A DNA stretch of 64,000 bases from Clostridium sp. C8-1-8 (GCF_009928445.1 NZ_JAABNO010000006.1:124001-188000), one strand, 5' to 3'; shown: positions 1-10,481, numbered from the stretch's first letter. Notes: generated by a model from the letters alone, not told the origin. Numbers and translations are program-made.

Positions 1-55
1 AGTTATGCAAACTCTTCTATTAATTATCTCCACATCCTATCCTACAAATTATATG

Positions 56-685
56 TTATCTAACCGTTGCCTCAGTTAGATTTATAAAATTACTTACATA
101 ATCATCTATATTTTTATTCCACCATTGTTCATCACTTAAAAGTCTAACTATTTCCTCTTTAAATCTGTATTTTATCACCTTTGCAGGTACCCCGACAGCT
201 ATAGCATAGTCAGGGATATCTTTAGTTACAACTGCTCCAGCACCTATAATTGCCCCATTACCTACCTTAACTCCATCTAGAATAATTACTCCAGTTCCTA
301 TCCATACATCATTACCAATCTCAACATGCTTAAACTCTTCAGTATAGTTGTAAGAATTAAAGCATACCCCAATAGGATTCTTATTTGAGTAAAATACCGG
401 AGAAGTTGACAATTGTGTTGTAGGATGAGAACCAAATCCTATCTTAACAAAGGGGGCTATAGAGCAAAACTTTCCTATATTGCAATTATTTATTGTGCAA
501 TTATTAGCTATATAACTATATTCACTAATACTTGAATTTCTAAATACAGTCATCCTTTTTATGGCAACATTCTTATCCAATTTAGAATTTATAACTAAGC
601 TAAACAAAGATATTCTTCTATTTTTTATTTTATTGTTTATAAAATTATACTTAAATAAACTCTTTATTAACCTAATTATTTTCAT
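56..685 (-). CDS. Hexapeptide-repeat O-acetyltransferase (CatB/XAT-like)
   Basis: A 209-residue left-handed beta-helix acyltransferase that probably moves acetyl from acetyl-CoA to a sugar hydroxyl of the glycan made by this operon. The hexapeptide pattern starts near residue 60 (NCNIGKFCSIAP). The GSHPT segment holds the His expected as catalytic base in the xenobiotic acetyltransferase family, and the C-terminal coils contain GNDVWIG, GAIIGAGAVV and the usual PAK tail. The start ATG overlaps the TGA of the upstream glycosyltransferase (ATGA), so the two are translationally coupled. It is the last gene of the fcl operon visible here, and the operon may run on to the left. The acceptor sugar is unknown. 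Confidence 0.88.
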   Translation of the reverse strand: MKIIRLIKSLFKYNFINNKIKNRRISLFSLVINSKLDKNVAIKRMTVFRNSSISEYSYIANNCTINNCNIGKFCSIAPFVKIGFGSHPTTQLSTSPVFYSNKNPIGVCFNSYNYTEEFKHVEIGNDVWIGTGVIILDGVKVGNGAIIGAGAVVTKDIPDYAIAVGVPAKVIKYRFKEEIVRLLSDEQWWNKNIDDYVSNFINLTEATVR

Positions 686-1614
686 ATATTTCTTAACTCA
701 ATTCCTTTTTTAGATTCAAGAATTATACCAGTCAGCATATATAAAACTGTCTTTATTTGCTCAGTCCTCTTATGCCCCATAAAAAACCTTCTAAATTCTC
801 TAATAGTAAACAGCTTATAAGACAAATCCTTGGTAAATCTTAATGAATTATTCCCCGTATTGTCCTTATATTTTTGATTAAATCTATCAAATCTCACTCT
901 ATGCGCTCCGCTTCCATCAAATCCGCTGTTCTCTATATAGCTCTTGTAGCTCCATACACATCTGCCTGAGTTTTGAAATATATAAAAATACCATCTGATT
1001 AGCCATGAATCTACCTGTCCATTCAATTGTTTATTTAAAAATTCTGAAAAACCTTCTCCAGCATAATTAAACTTCTTAACTAAATTTTTATCAGATAATA
1101 AAGCTTTATATTGGTCATATTGAGTGAAGTCACACTTTTCCCAATACTTTTTCCAAGTTCCCCATCCCCATGAACAAGGATATGGAGTAAAATACACATC
1201 ACAGTCTTCTCTATTCTTAATAGGTAAGCCAAAGCCTGAAATATGCATAACATCATCTATATCTTCATAGTAGTCAAAAGCCTTCTCCATAAAATCAATA
1301 AATCCATCCTTGGGAACACAGTCTTCTTCAACTACTATTACTCTATCATAACCAGAATTAAATACCTTGGTTATTCCATTTATTACTGAGTTTGCAAGCC
1401 CCATATTCTTCTCTTTGTAATCCGCCTTTACATCACACCAATCTATAGCCTTTATCAGCTCCCTAGTCTTCATCACATCTTCTAGATCTTCATCTTTCTT
1501 GGCTCCATCAGCAAATACATATAGTTCCTTAACGCCATTTTTCTTCAATCCTTCTAGTACCTTCTCAGTGTGATCTGGTCTTTTATATACAAATAATATT
1601 ACTGCATTTTGCAA
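682..1614 (-). CDS. GT2-like glycosyltransferase
   Basis: A 310-residue cytoplasmic GT-A-fold sugar transferase. The N-terminus AVILFVYKRPDHTEKV and the acidic EEDC motif near residue 97 (a DXD equivalent for metal and sugar-nucleotide binding) are seen directly. The WGWGTWKKYW block is common in GT2-like enzymes of capsule and O-antigen clusters. The start is TTG, preceded by GAGGTGA at 6 bases; no in-frame ATG fits better. It follows fcl with about a 15-base gap, so it probably adds a residue to a fucose-containing repeat unit. Donor and acceptor cannot be read from the sequence. Confidence 0.85.
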   Translation of the reverse strand: MQNAVILFVYKRPDHTEKVLEGLKKNGVKELYVFADGAKKDEDLEDVMKTRELIKAIDWCDVKADYKEKNMGLANSVINGITKVFNSGYDRVIVVEEDCVPKDGFIDFMEKAFDYYEDIDDVMHISGFGLPIKNREDCDVYFTPYPCSWGWGTWKKYWEKCDFTQYDQYKALLSDKNLVKKFNYAGEGFSEFLNKQLNGQVDSWLIRWYFYIFQNSGRCVWSYKSYIENSGFDGSGAHRVRFDRFNQKYKDNTGNNSLRFTKDLSYKLFTIREFRRFFMGHKRTEQIKTVLYMLTGIILESKKGIELRNI

Positions 1615-1629
1615 CTAACTCACCTCTAA

Positions 1630-2553
1630 TTAAATATTTAAGAAGCTTTCATAAGCCTTCTTTATTCCTTCACTTAAACCAACACTATGCTTCCATCCCA
1701 AATCATGAAGCTTATTTACATCGCATAGCTTTCTAGGTGTACCATCAGGCATTGAAGCATTGAATACTATATTTCCTTCATATCCAACTACCTCTTTAAC
1801 TATTTGTGCAAGTTCACCGATACTTAGTTCTTCACCAGTACCAATGTTTACATGTTGGAGGCCATCATAGTTTTCCATTAAAAATACACATCCGTCAGCC
1901 ATGTCATCAACATATAAAAATTCTCTCAGTGGTTTTCCTGTGCCCCACACTTCTACCTTAGGGTTGTTATTTACTTTAGCTTCATGGAATTTTCTTATGA
2001 GTGCTGGTAGCACATGAGAATTGTTTAAATCAAAATTATCATTAGGTCCATAAAGATTTGTAGGCATACAGCTTATAAAGTTATCTCCGTATTGCTTCTT
2101 ATAAAACTTGCACATTTCAAGTCCTGCTATCTTAGCAACCGCATAAGCTTCATTAGTTTCTTCAAGTGACCCTGTTAAAAGGTATTCCTCTTTTATTGGT
2201 TGAGGTGCCATCTTTGGGTATATACATGTACTACCTAAAAAAAGAAGTTTTTTGATTTTGTAGTCATGTGCAGCTTTTATGATATTGCTTTCAATCATTA
2301 GATTTTCATATATAAAGTCAGCCGGATAAGTGTTGTTTGCATTTATCCCGCCTACCTTAGCTGCTGCTAAAAATACATACTCTGGTTTTTCTGTTTCAAA
2401 AAAGCTTCTCACTTCTGCTTGATTGGTTAAATCAAGATCCTGATGAGTTTTGTATATTAGATTGTTATAACCTTTTTTTAATAAGTTTCTTACTATTGCA
2501 GATCCGACTAATCCTCTGTGTCCTGCTACGTATATCTTGCTATCTTTATTCAC
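1630..2553 (-). CDS. fcl: GDP-L-fucose synthase
   Basis: A 307-residue extended short-chain dehydrogenase that epimerises and reduces GDP-4-keto-6-deoxymannose to GDP-L-fucose using NADPH, the last step after Gmd. The N-terminal [14 protein letters not shown] nucleotide-binding loop, the AAAKVGGI segment, the catalytic Ser in FLGSTCIYP and the YAVAK Tyr-Lys pair are all present. A longer reading frame runs up to 2622, but the true start is GTG at 2553: it has GGGAGGAG about 9 bases upstream, lies 34 bases after the previous stop and gives the family N-terminus. The partner gmd and manC genes lie in a separate operon at 5741-7890. Confidence 0.95.
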   Translation of the reverse strand: MNKDSKIYVAGHRGLVGSAIVRNLLKKGYNNLIYKTHQDLDLTNQAEVRSFFETEKPEYVFLAAAKVGGINANNTYPADFIYENLMIESNIIKAAHDYKIKKLLFLGSTCIYPKMAPQPIKEEYLLTGSLEETNEAYAVAKIAGLEMCKFYKKQYGDNFISCMPTNLYGPNDNFDLNNSHVLPALIRKFHEAKVNNNPKVEVWGTGKPLREFLYVDDMADGCVFLMENYDGLQHVNIGTGEELSIGELAQIVKEVVGYEGNIVFNASMPDGTPRKLCDVNKLHDLGWKHSVGLSEGIKKAYESFLNI

Positions 2554-2587
2554 TATAAATCTCCTCCCATTTTTAAATATATTTATA

Positions 2588-3823
2588 TTAAACTTGTAAA
2601 ATTTTCTCTCTATATCTTGCAATTGACTGTTCCTTCTTTAGATTTTCCTCTAAGAATCTTCTTCCTAGCTTACCAGTCAATCTTATATCTATGTTGCCTT
2701 TAATAATATCTTGTAAAGCATTATATATACCCTCGTAATCCCCTGGATCTAAGCATACACCACAACTAGACTCCTCAATTATTCTTCTAGCCTCAGAGCC
2801 GTCTTCTAGTACACCCAGTACACTCTTTCCCGCTGCCATGACACCATATAACTTACTAGGGACCGAAACTCCTTTTATTCCTTTTGCATTTATAACCCAA
2901 TGAACGTCTGCAGCATTTAAAGAATAATTTAAATCAGCCTTATCTTGGTAAGGGATAAATATAACATTGTTTAATTGATGCTCATCAGCATAAATTGCAA
3001 GCTTGTCTTTAATAGACCCGTCCCCTACAAAAGCAAAGATCAATTGATTATTTTCCTTAAACCTATCAGCTATTTTAATTATATTTTCTAAGTCATAATA
3101 AAGCCCTAAGTTGCCAGAATACATAATCACAAGTTTATCCATAAGATTATATTTTTTCTTAAAATCTAATACCTTATGGTTCGATTCATCTAATGGATAA
3201 ATTTCATTTTCATCTATCCAGTTATTTATTATAGCTACATCCTTAACCTTTTTTTTATTTAATCTTCTCAATAAGGTTTCCTCCATATCTCTTCCAACAA
3301 GAATGATTTGTGAGGCACTTTTACAGCTAATACAATCAACCTTCTTAGCAAGATTTAATACAAACTTGTTTTTTGAATAACCTACAGCTTCAGTCTGCTC
3401 AGGATTAAAATCCTGAATGTTATATATAAGCTTTGCTCTTTTTAGCTTACTTCCAATAACCCCTAGAACTCCTCCAAGTATCGGTGGTTGAGATATAGTA
3501 AATACATAATCCTGCTTATCCAATTTCGTGGTAGCTAGGATTGAGTTAAAAAAGTACGCCATTATATTTTTTATTCTGCTTATTTTATTTCCCTTATGAA
3601 ACTCAGGAACTCTTACCCTTATTACTGATATTCCTTTATAGGTTTCATTAAAAAATCTTTTCTTTTTGTAGCGAGCTTCAATCTTTCCTCCATAACTTGG
3701 AACAACACATATAACAGTGATTTCAAATTCACTACTTAAGCCTTCTGTTAGCTCAGTTAGTATTTGTGCTGTTGAAGCTACATCAGGATAGTAATAATGA
3801 GCGTATATTAGTAGCTTCTTCAT
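2588..3823 (-). CDS. GT4 glycosyltransferase (WbuB-like)
   Basis: A 411-residue GT-B-fold transferase and the first gene of the leftward operon. The N-terminal acceptor half begins [17 protein letters not shown], typical of WbuB/WcaI-like enzymes. The C-terminal donor half has the MYSGNLG turn, the [15 protein letters not shown] loop and the EARRIIEES acidic patch that binds the nucleotide sugar in GT4. It starts with ATG after AAGGAGG at good spacing, downstream of a consensus promoter (3884-3912). With fcl immediately downstream, a fucosyl or N-acetylfucosaminyl donor is possible, but this is inference. Confidence 0.88.
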   Translation of the reverse strand: MKKLLIYAHYYYPDVASTAQILTELTEGLSSEFEITVICVVPSYGGKIEARYKKKRFFNETYKGISVIRVRVPEFHKGNKISRIKNIMAYFFNSILATTKLDKQDYVFTISQPPILGGVLGVIGSKLKRAKLIYNIQDFNPEQTEAVGYSKNKFVLNLAKKVDCISCKSASQIILVGRDMEETLLRRLNKKKVKDVAIINNWIDENEIYPLDESNHKVLDFKKKYNLMDKLVIMYSGNLGLYYDLENIIKIADRFKENNQLIFAFVGDGSIKDKLAIYADEHQLNNVIFIPYQDKADLNYSLNAADVHWVINAKGIKGVSVPSKLYGVMAAGKSVLGVLEDGSEARRIIEESSCGVCLDPGDYEGIYNALQDIIKGNIDIRLTGKLGRRFLEENLKKEQSIARYREKILQV

Positions 3824-3883
3824 ACTGACCTCCTTGCTTCATATTAGCATGATATTTTACCATTATTTTCCTGCATTGCTTAA

Positions 3884-3912
3884 ATTTTATAAAACTTTTG
3901 CTTTATTGTCAA
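3884..3912 (-). promoter_or_regulatory. Sigma-A promoter of the fcl operon
   Basis: On the minus strand there is TTGACA (3912-3907), a 17-base spacer and TAAAAT (3889-3884). This near-perfect vegetative promoter lies about 60 bases upstream of the GT4 start and is divergent to the promoter of the chain-length genes. Confidence 0.8.
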
Positions 3913-3957
3913 TATTTTACATTAGTATTATTTTATGTAAAATTAGTAATTTTATTG

Positions 3958-3986
3958 TTTACACTTTAAATAATATATATTATTAT
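3958..3986 (+). promoter_or_regulatory. Sigma-A promoter of the chain-length/kinase pair
   Basis: TTTACA, a 17-base spacer and TATTAT, about 50 bases upstream of the 4038 ATG. It is back-to-back with the fcl-operon promoter, with about 45 bases between the two -35 boxes, so one regulator could act on both. Confidence 0.65.
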
Positions 3987-4037
3987 TAAATTACATATTT
4001 TTACAATAAAGTTTATAGTTTAAGAGGTGTTTTATTT

Positions 4038-4700
4038 ATGGAACTAAAAGAATTTCTATCTATCATCAAAAAGAAATTGTGGCTTTTGATATTAGTAACA
4101 TTACTAACAACAGGAGTTACTTATGGGGCAACAAAACTTTTCTTTCAGCCACAATACAAGGCCTCTACCTTGTTAATAATCGGCGATGATAACCTACTGT
4201 CAACTTCAAAACCTAGTGCTAATAACTTGACAGTATATCAGGAAATGGCTGAAACCTACGCTCAGTTTGCCTCTACTAGAAAAGTAGCTACAGATGTTAT
4301 TAAATCTCTTAGTTTAAAAATGTCAGCTAGTGAACTTCAATCAATGATAGATGCATCAACATCTAAAGACTCTAGGTTCTTGACAATAACTGTAACTTCA
4401 TCAGATAAGACTCTTGTAGCACCGATAGCAAATCAAGTTGTTACTTCCTTAAAAAGTGTTACAAAAGATTTAGTGCAACCAGATACTTTAAATGTTATAG
4501 ATGAAGCTCAAGATCCTAAAATTCCATTTTCTCCAAACACAAAACTAAACGTAATCGCTGGCTTTTTTATAGGAATAATACTATCAATAGGGATAATATT
4601 CTTATTAGAATATATTGATAGTACAGTGAAAGATGAGGACGAACTGTCAGAACTACTTGATGCACCAGTATTAGGAACAATTCCACGCTCTACTAAATAG
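4038..4700 (+). CDS. Wzz-type polysaccharide chain-length/co-polymerase protein (YveK/CapA-like)
   Basis: A 220-residue inner-membrane protein with two transmembrane segments, near residues 13-35 (LWLLILVTLLTTG) and 170-192 (VIAGFFIGIILSIGI), flanking an extracytoplasmic helical domain. The PFSPNTKLNV proline motif lies just before the second segment, as expected for the Wzz family. The C-terminal tail ends in VLGTIPRS, the region that in Firmicute homologues activates the partner tyrosine kinase. It is followed after 13 bases by that kinase. It probably controls polymer length and export for the Wzy-type glycans in this window. Confidence 0.92.
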   Translation: MELKEFLSIIKKKLWLLILVTLLTTGVTYGATKLFFQPQYKASTLLIIGDDNLLSTSKPSANNLTVYQEMAETYAQFASTRKVATDVIKSLSLKMSASELQSMIDASTSKDSRFLTITVTSSDKTLVAPIANQVVTSLKSVTKDLVQPDTLNVIDEAQDPKIPFSPNTKLNVIAGFFIGIILSIGIIFLLEYIDSTVKDEDELSELLDAPVLGTIPRSTK

Positions 4701-4713
4701 GAGGTATAGATTC

Positions 4714-5394
4714 ATGTCATTAAAATCTAAAAATAAAACTTTAAAAATTAGACAGTTAGATAGTGAAGCTTTTACTACTCTCAGAACCACCATACAGTAT
4801 TCTTACTTAACTAACTCAATGAAATCATTGGTTGTTACTTCATCTAACTCAGGAGAAGGTAAAAGTACAGTAGCCTGCAACCTTGCTACTTCCTTCTCTC
4901 AAAGTAATAAAAAGGTATTACTACTAGATTGTGATTTTAGAAACCCAACCATTCATAAACAATTCAACCTACGGAATAACATTGGTTTGTCAGATATATT
5001 ATTAGGAAAATATAAGTTTCAAGACTGCTTACAATCATGTGATATAGATAATCTTTATATAATAACCTGTGGAAGCATTCCTAACAATCCAGCTGAGCTG
5101 CTTTCTGGTATAAATATGTTACAATTCATAACTGAGCTAAAGGAAGACTTTGATCTAATAATTTTGGATACGCCACCTATTCTAGGCTTTGCAGACGCAC
5201 AGATTCTTTCTGCAATTAATGATGGGACCATAATAGTATCTAAGTATGGCAAAACTAATAAAAAATCTATAATAAAATCTAAAGAAATAGTTAGCAAGGT
5301 TAATGGAAAGATTATAGGTTCTATAATTAACGACATACCTAGAAAAGCTTCTTATATATCCTCAAAAACTTCAGACAAAATCAAAACATTTTAA
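4714..5394 (+). CDS. CpsD/CapB-type tyrosine autokinase
   Basis: A 226-residue BY-kinase. Walker A is SSNSGEGKST (residues 43-52), Walker A' is VLLLDCD (about 68-74) and Walker B is LIILDTPP (about 150). The family normally ends in a cluster of tyrosines used for autophosphorylation. Here the tail is short (KASYISSKTSDKIKTF) and has a single Tyr, so cycling of phosphorylation may be reduced or absent. It has its own GGAGG site and is co-transcribed with the chain-length protein. An intrinsic terminator follows at once. Confidence 0.9.
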   Translation: MSLKSKNKTLKIRQLDSEAFTTLRTTIQYSYLTNSMKSLVVTSSNSGEGKSTVACNLATSFSQSNKKVLLLDCDFRNPTIHKQFNLRNNIGLSDILLGKYKFQDCLQSCDIDNLYIITCGSIPNNPAELLSGINMLQFITELKEDFDLIILDTPPILGFADAQILSAINDGTIIVSKYGKTNKKSIIKSKEIVSKVNGKIIGSIINDIPRKASYISSKTSDKIKTF

Positions 5395-5402
5395 TTTAAC
5401 TA

Positions 5403-5445
5403 GGCTGAGTTAACGCTTTATTGTCTTAACTCAGCCTTTATTTTA
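5403..5445 (+). terminator. Intrinsic terminator after the kinase gene
   Basis: An 11-bp perfect stem (GGCTGAGTTAA with TTAACTCAGCC, ending at 5436), a 12-base loop, then TTTATTTTAT. The rest of the 346-base gap up to 5740 shows no gene; it holds only the facing terminator at 5674-5721. Confidence 0.85.
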
Positions 5446-5673
5446 TGTATTTATTAAAGCTAATAACATATTTATATCCTTGCAAGCCATTATTCCTAGC
5501 ACATTTCAATACTAAACCTCTATTCATGTCTCCCTTAGATTTTACTTGAATACTTTCAAAACATACCTTCTATCATATTATGTTGATCATATATCTACAA
5601 GTAGCCATTAGTCTTAAATCTTTAGTCTGTAATTTTGAAAATTATATATCCTTCTAATAACTTATATGAAAAT

Positions 5674-5721
5674 AAGCCTTATACTTATTAGTGTTTATAT
5701 AAACTATTAAGTATAAGGCTT
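5674..5721 (-). terminator. Hairpin ending the gmd operon
   Basis: A 14-bp stem (AAGCCTTATACTTA with TAAGTATAAGGCTT) just past the gmd stop. On the minus strand it is followed by ATTTTC, a weak U-tract. It may also act on the other strand. Confidence 0.65.
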
Positions 5722-5740
5722 TTATACTATGACAATTATG

Positions 5741-6826
5741 CTATTTTGCTGCTGCAACCTCTCTCTCAGCAAGGTAGTCCTCTATGCTCTTACCTGCTAT
5801 TTCCTGCATATCTCCATCTACCATCATTCTTACAAGCTCTCTAAAGGAAACATTTCTCTTCCAGCCAAGCTCACTCTCAGCCTTTCTAGCATCTCCCCAT
5901 AGAAGCTCAACCTCTGCTGGTCTAAAATATCTAGGATTAACATCAACAAGTACCTTGCCTGTAGCCTTGTCTATTCCTCTTTCATCAACACCGGTACCTG
6001 TCCATTCTATATCTATACCTACTTCCTTAAAGGAAAGCTCTACAAACTCTCTTACTGTATGTGTTTCGTTGGTAGCTATAACATAATCTTGAGGCTTTTC
6101 TTGTTGAAGCATAAGCCACATAGCTCTTACATAGTCTCCTGCAAAGCCCCAGTCTCTTTTAGAATCAAGGTTTCCTAAAGATAGCTTTTCTTGTTTTCCA
6201 GCCATTATAGATGCAACTGCTCTTGTTATCTTTCTAGTTACAAAAGTCTCTCCTCTTCTTGGAGACTCATGGTTGAAGAGCACTCCATTACAAGCATAAA
6301 GATTATATGACTCTCTGTAATTAACAGTTATCCAGTAAGAATAAAGCTTAGCTACTCCATAAGGACTCTTAGGATAGAATGGTGTTTTTTCACTTTGAGG
6401 AGCAGTATGAGGAAGTCCTCCGAAAAGTTCTGAAGTAGAAGCCTGATAAAACCTACAGTTAATTCCTGTCTCTCTTATAGCATCTAGTAGCCTTATAGTT
6501 CCTACGCCTGTAGCTTCAGCAGTGTACTCTGGAACTTCAAAGGATACTGCTACGTGAGACTGTGCTGCTAAGTTATAAATTTCATTTGGCTTAATCTTTT
6601 CTATAAGTCTATTTAAATTACTTGAATCTGTAAGATCTCCATAATGAAGAAAAAGCTTCTTTCCACCTATCTCGGGATTTTCATATAAATGATCTATCCT
6701 TCCTGTATTTATAGTGCTATGTCTTCTTATTATTCCATGTACTTCATAGCCCTTTTCTAGTAATAATTCTGTTAAATAAGATCCATCCTGTCCTGTAATT
6801 CCTGTAATTAATGCTCTTTTTACCAT
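5741..6826 (-). CDS. gmd: GDP-mannose 4,6-dehydratase
   Basis: A 361-residue NADP-dependent short-chain dehydrogenase that converts GDP-D-mannose to GDP-4-keto-6-deoxy-D-mannose. The N-terminal [14 protein letters not shown] glycine-rich loop, the STSELFGG segment with the catalytic Thr/Ser-Glu, the [11 protein letters not shown]yr-Lys motif and [14 protein letters not shown] are classic Gmd signatures, and the length is normal. It starts with ATG after GGGGGAT and is the last gene of the operon (initiating transferase, ugd, manC, gmd). Its product is used by Fcl, encoded in the other operon at 1630-2553. Confidence 0.97.
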   Translation of the reverse strand: MVKRALITGITGQDGSYLTELLLEKGYEVHGIIRRHSTINTGRIDHLYENPEIGGKKLFLHYGDLTDSSNLNRLIEKIKPNEIYNLAAQSHVAVSFEVPEYTAEATGVGTIRLLDAIRETGINCRFYQASTSELFGGLPHTAPQSEKTPFYPKSPYGVAKLYSYWITVNYRESYNLYACNGVLFNHESPRRGETFVTRKITRAVASIMAGKQEKLSLGNLDSKRDWGFAGDYVRAMWLMLQQEKPQDYVIATNETHTVREFVELSFKEVGIDIEWTGTGVDERGIDKATGKVLVDVNPRYFRPAEVELLWGDARKAESELGWKRNVSFRELVRMMVDGDMQEIAGKSIEDYLAEREVAAAK

Positions 6827-6840
6827 ATCAATAAATCCCC

Positions 6841-7890
6841 CTACCCTATCTTTTCTTTCAATACTTTTATTTCATTCATTTTTTCTTTTTTAGTTACAAC
6901 TATTAATTCATCAGTTTCAATGTAGAAAAGATCTTCAAGTCCATAAAAAACTATTGGCTTTTTATGTCCTATACCGATGTTATTAGTCGAATCAACTATT
7001 CTTATATTTTCATCACAAATATTGTGATTTTTATCTTTTTCTCTATATCTCTCTAAGGAATTCCAACTCCCCACATCATCCCATCCAAAGGTGCATGGGA
7101 TAACCTTTATGGAATCACACTTTTCAAGTATTCCATAGTCTATGGATGTTGCCTCTGTTTTACTGTAGTTCTCACTGACATACCCACTTATTAAATCTTC
7201 ACTAACATGTTTTAAACCTCTAAGTGCTTCATAAGTAGATTCCATATGTTCCTTAATAAGCTCTAATATTAATTTTGTTTTCCAAAGGAACATACCTCCA
7301 TTCCAAAGATAGTTTCCAGCTTTTAAATACTGTTCTGCCTTCTCTTGGTTTGGTTTTTCAACAAAAGCATCTACCCCTACTACCTCATTGTCATTGACTC
7401 TTGTTACTTCCTCCGAAACTCTTATATATCCATACCCTGTTTCAGCCCTATCAGGAGTCATACCTAAGGTTAAAATCTCATCATTGTGATAATTTAGATA
7501 CAAATTACCGTCACTGATAACCTCTAAAAACTTCTTCTCATCCTTTATCAACTGATCTGATGGTAGCACTACCATAGTAGAATCCTTATAGTAGCGTTCT
7601 ATTATAAAGGAAGAAAGAGCTATACATGGAGCTGTATTTCTTCCTTCTGGCTCTACTATTATGTTTCTTTCAAGTATCTCTGGAAGCTGCTCTTTTACCA
7701 AAGGCACATATCTTTCTCCAGTGCATATAAAAATTCTCTCTAAAGGAATAAGTGGTTTTATCCTATTTACTGTCATCTGAATCATTGTTTCATCACCTAA
7801 CAGGTTCAAAAACTGCTTAGGCTTATCTTCGGTAGAAAGTGGCCAAAAGCGTGTTCCTTTTCCACCAGCCATAATAAGTGCACATAGCAT
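6841..7890 (-). CDS. manC: Mannose-1-phosphate guanylyltransferase
   Basis: A 349-residue nucleotidyltransferase that makes GDP-mannose from GTP and mannose-1-phosphate. The pyrophosphorylase signature [13 protein letters not shown], the NTAPCIAL segment and the FVEKP sugar-binding motif are present. It lacks the C-terminal phosphomannose-isomerase domain found in bifunctional forms, so Man-1-P must be supplied elsewhere; no manB or manA is seen here. The frame is open upstream to 7917, but ATG at 7890 has GGAGGA 7 bases before it and gives the family N-terminus [10 protein letters not shown]. The start lies 19 bases after the ugd stop. Confidence 0.94.
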   Translation of the reverse strand: MLCALIMAGGKGTRFWPLSTEDKPKQFLNLLGDETMIQMTVNRIKPLIPLERIFICTGERYVPLVKEQLPEILERNIIVEPEGRNTAPCIALSSFIIERYYKDSTMVVLPSDQLIKDEKKFLEVISDGNLYLNYHNDEILTLGMTPDRAETGYGYIRVSEEVTRVNDNEVVGVDAFVEKPNQEKAEQYLKAGNYLWNGGMFLWKTKLILELIKEHMESTYEALRGLKHVSEDLISGYVSENYSKTEATSIDYGILEKCDSIKVIPCTFGWDDVGSWNSLERYREKDKNHNICDENIRIVDSTNNIGIGHKKPIVFYGLEDLFYIETDELIVVTKKEKMNEIKVLKEKIG

Positions 7891-7909
7891 AGCGTTTTCC
7901 TCCATATTA

Positions 7910-9217
7910 TTAAGCAATTATATCTTTTCTTCCTACAGAATAATATTCAACCCCTGCATCTAAAGCCTCATCTAAGTCATAACAATTTCTTCCGTCATAT
8001 ATAACAGGTCTATTCATAAGTTCCTTATATCTTTTAAGATTAACTTTCTTTATCTCATCCCACTCAGTGAATACAAATGCCACATCAGCATCCCTAATAG
8101 CATCCTCTGGTGATGATACATACACTATATCCTTAGGATATATTCTTTTAAAATTGTCAACTCCTACAGGATCATAAGCTCTAACCTCGGCACCTTCTTC
8201 AATTAATCTTCTTACATTAGGTATTGAAGGAGATTCTCTCAAATCATCTGTACCAGGCTTAAAGGTCAGTCCAAGTACAGCAACTTTTAATCCTTTAAGA
8301 GAGTCAAATCTTTGTATTGCTTTTCTAATCATTCTAAACTTCTGATTTTCATTTACTTCTATTGAAGCCTTAACAGTCTTCAGTTCATATCCGTGATCTG
8401 CAGCAAGCCAGTGAAGGGCCTTTGTATCCTTTGGAAAGCATGAACCTCCATAGCCTATACCAGCCTTTAAGAACTTATTGCCTATTCTATCGTCATAAGA
8501 CATACCAGTTGCAACATCCTCAATATTGGCACCAACAACCTCACAGAGATTTGCAATCTCATTTATGAAGGATATCTTTAATGCCAAGAAATCATTAGAT
8601 GCATATTTAATCATCTCTGCACTTCTTCTATTGGTTACAACTAAGGGCTGATTGAATCTCTCATATACTTCTCTAAGAATCCCCTCAGCCTCCTTAGATT
8701 CTACCCCTATAACTATCCTCTTAGCCTTTAAAGTATCTTTAACTGCAGTTCCCTGGGATAAAAATTCTGGATTGGAAGCTACTTCAACCTTTATTTTTTT
8801 CTTCAAATTTTCTAATATATATTCTTCTATCTTGTCATTGGTTCCTATTGGAACTGTTGATTTTACAACCACCAAGCAGTTCTTCTCTAGACTTTCAGCT
8901 ATCTGCTTTGCAACACCATAAACATACTGTAGATTAGCAGAGCCATCTTCTCTCTCAGGAGTGCCAACACCTATGAATATAACATCTGCATCCTTGTATG
9001 CATTCTTGTAATCAGTTGTAAAGTCCAGTCTACCTGCCTGAAAGTTTGATTTTAGAAGTTCGTCTAAACCAGGCTCATATATAGGTGATATACCTTTCTT
9101 CATCTTTTCAACCTTATTCTCATCTATGTCCACACAGGTCACCTTGTGACCCACATGTGATAAGCAAGCTCCTGTTACTAAACCTACATATCCTGTTCCA
9201 GCAACTACTATTTTCAT
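7910..9217 (-). CDS. ugd: UDP-glucose 6-dehydrogenase
   Basis: A 435-residue NAD-dependent enzyme that oxidises UDP-glucose twice to UDP-glucuronate. It has the N-terminal Rossmann motif VAGTGYVGLVTG, the central helix GNKFLKAGIGYGG and the catalytic Cys in GGSCFPKDT near residue 260. The C-terminal UDP-binding domain includes GLTFKPGTDDLRESP. The start is ATG at 9217, with AGGAGGA upstream, rather than the longer frame from 9235. It shows that the glycan probably contains glucuronic acid or a derivative. Confidence 0.95.
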   Translation of the reverse strand: MKIVVAGTGYVGLVTGACLSHVGHKVTCVDIDENKVEKMKKGISPIYEPGLDELLKSNFQAGRLDFTTDYKNAYKDADVIFIGVGTPEREDGSANLQYVYGVAKQIAESLEKNCLVVVKSTVPIGTNDKIEEYILENLKKKIKVEVASNPEFLSQGTAVKDTLKAKRIVIGVESKEAEGILREVYERFNQPLVVTNRRSAEMIKYASNDFLALKISFINEIANLCEVVGANIEDVATGMSYDDRIGNKFLKAGIGYGGSCFPKDTKALHWLAADHGYELKTVKASIEVNENQKFRMIRKAIQRFDSLKGLKVAVLGLTFKPGTDDLRESPSIPNVRRLIEEGAEVRAYDPVGVDNFKRIYPKDIVYVSSPEDAIRDADVAFVFTEWDEIKKVNLKRYKELMNRPVIYDGRNCYDLDEALDAGVEYYSVGRKDIIA

Positions 9218-9231
9218 AACTTCATTCCTCC

Positions 9232-9924
9232 TCATCTTGCATTATCATCACCAAATAAAACTCTTATAGTCTTAAAAATAAGTTTTATATCAATCCAAAG
9301 ATTTCTTTCTCTCACATATTTAATATCAAGTCTCATCCAGTCCTCAAAATCAATATTATTTCTACCAGATACCTGCCAGTAGCATGTAAGTCCTGGCTTA
9401 ACAACTAATCTCTCAAGCATCCAGCCTTCAAAATATTTGACTTCTTTAGGAAGACTAGGTCTTGGACCTACTAGACTCATCTCTCCTTTAAATATATTTA
9501 ATAGTTGAGGAAGTTCATCTATGCTTGTTCTTCTGATAAAGCGTCCAACTTTAGTTATTCTAGGATCATCTTTCATCTTAAACATTGGACCGCTCATCTC
9601 GTTCTTCTCTTTTAACTTTTCCTTTAGTTCCTCTGCATTAGTAACCATTGATCTAAACTTATACATTTCAAATTCACGACCATCTTGTCCAACTCTCTTT
9701 TGTTTAAAAAGTATCGGTCCTTTGCTTTCAAATTTTATGAACAAGGACACAACAATTAGTATGGGGCTAGTTATTATAAGACCAAAAATAGCTCCTAGTA
9801 AATCAATAACTCTCTTTAATATAAGATAAAGAGTTCTCGATTTATCCTTTGTAGTTTCAGTAAAAATTTCTTCATAACTTGCTGCTTCTGAAGCTTCAGA
9901 CGTAAGTAGAGATTTTTCTTCCAT
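9232..9924 (-). CDS. Initiating sugar-phosphate transferase (PGT, WcaJ/PglC-type)
   Basis: A 230-residue monotopic phosphoglycosyl transferase that loads the first sugar phosphate onto undecaprenyl phosphate. One hydrophobic segment (VIDLLGAIFGLIITSPILIV) precedes the catalytic core. The motifs KFRSM, DELPQLLNI, SLVGPRPSL and KPGLTCYWQVSGRN are all present, the core including the Asp-Glu dyad of the family. The start is ATG at 9924 with CGGGGAG upstream; the longer frame to 10014 lacks a ribosome site. It is the first gene of the ugd-manC-gmd operon and has a paralogue at 31077-31787, so the cell may start two different glycans. Confidence 0.93.
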   Translation of the reverse strand: MEEKSLLTSEASEAASYEEIFTETTKDKSRTLYLILKRVIDLLGAIFGLIITSPILIVVSLFIKFESKGPILFKQKRVGQDGREFEMYKFRSMVTNAEELKEKLKEKNEMSGPMFKMKDDPRITKVGRFIRRTSIDELPQLLNIFKGEMSLVGPRPSLPKEVKYFEGWMLERLVVKPGLTCYWQVSGRNNIDFEDWMRLDIKYVRERNLWIDIKLIFKTIRVLFGDDNAR

Positions 9925-10481
9925 ACAAACACTCCCCGAAAGTTCAATAATTTTAAAATCTATTAAGTTTTTATAATCAATCCATAAAGCAGTTAATAAA
10001 TAGGCTCTTTGCAAGTTACTAAATAAAAAAATTCATTGTTTTAAAATAAAAATGATACTAATATTCCTAATGGTCTTTAAATATAGCAATTGAATAAAGG
10101 TTTTATCTATATATTTTTCGCTTTATGAATTTTTTATTGTGGTTAATGCCATATGAAAATTTTATTCCACTTTTTGGAAATTTTCTTCCACAAAAAGTAT
10201 ACTTTATTTCGGCTTAAAGTAGTAAAAGGTATGGTACTTTAGTACCATACACCTTCCTTGAACCCAGCAATTTCAATACATTACGTTTTTTTTCATATTA
10301 CTTCAGTAAAAAATATTTAGCATTTTCTTAACAGTAATCGTTATATATTTATATTTTGTTAAATAAACTATTTTAGGTATACTTACCAATAACCAAATGT
10401 GTTTCATTTCTTAACAAAGATATTATTAACTTTTAATCTACTCACTAAAAAAACGTTTAAGTGCCATTCTTAAGTGAACTT

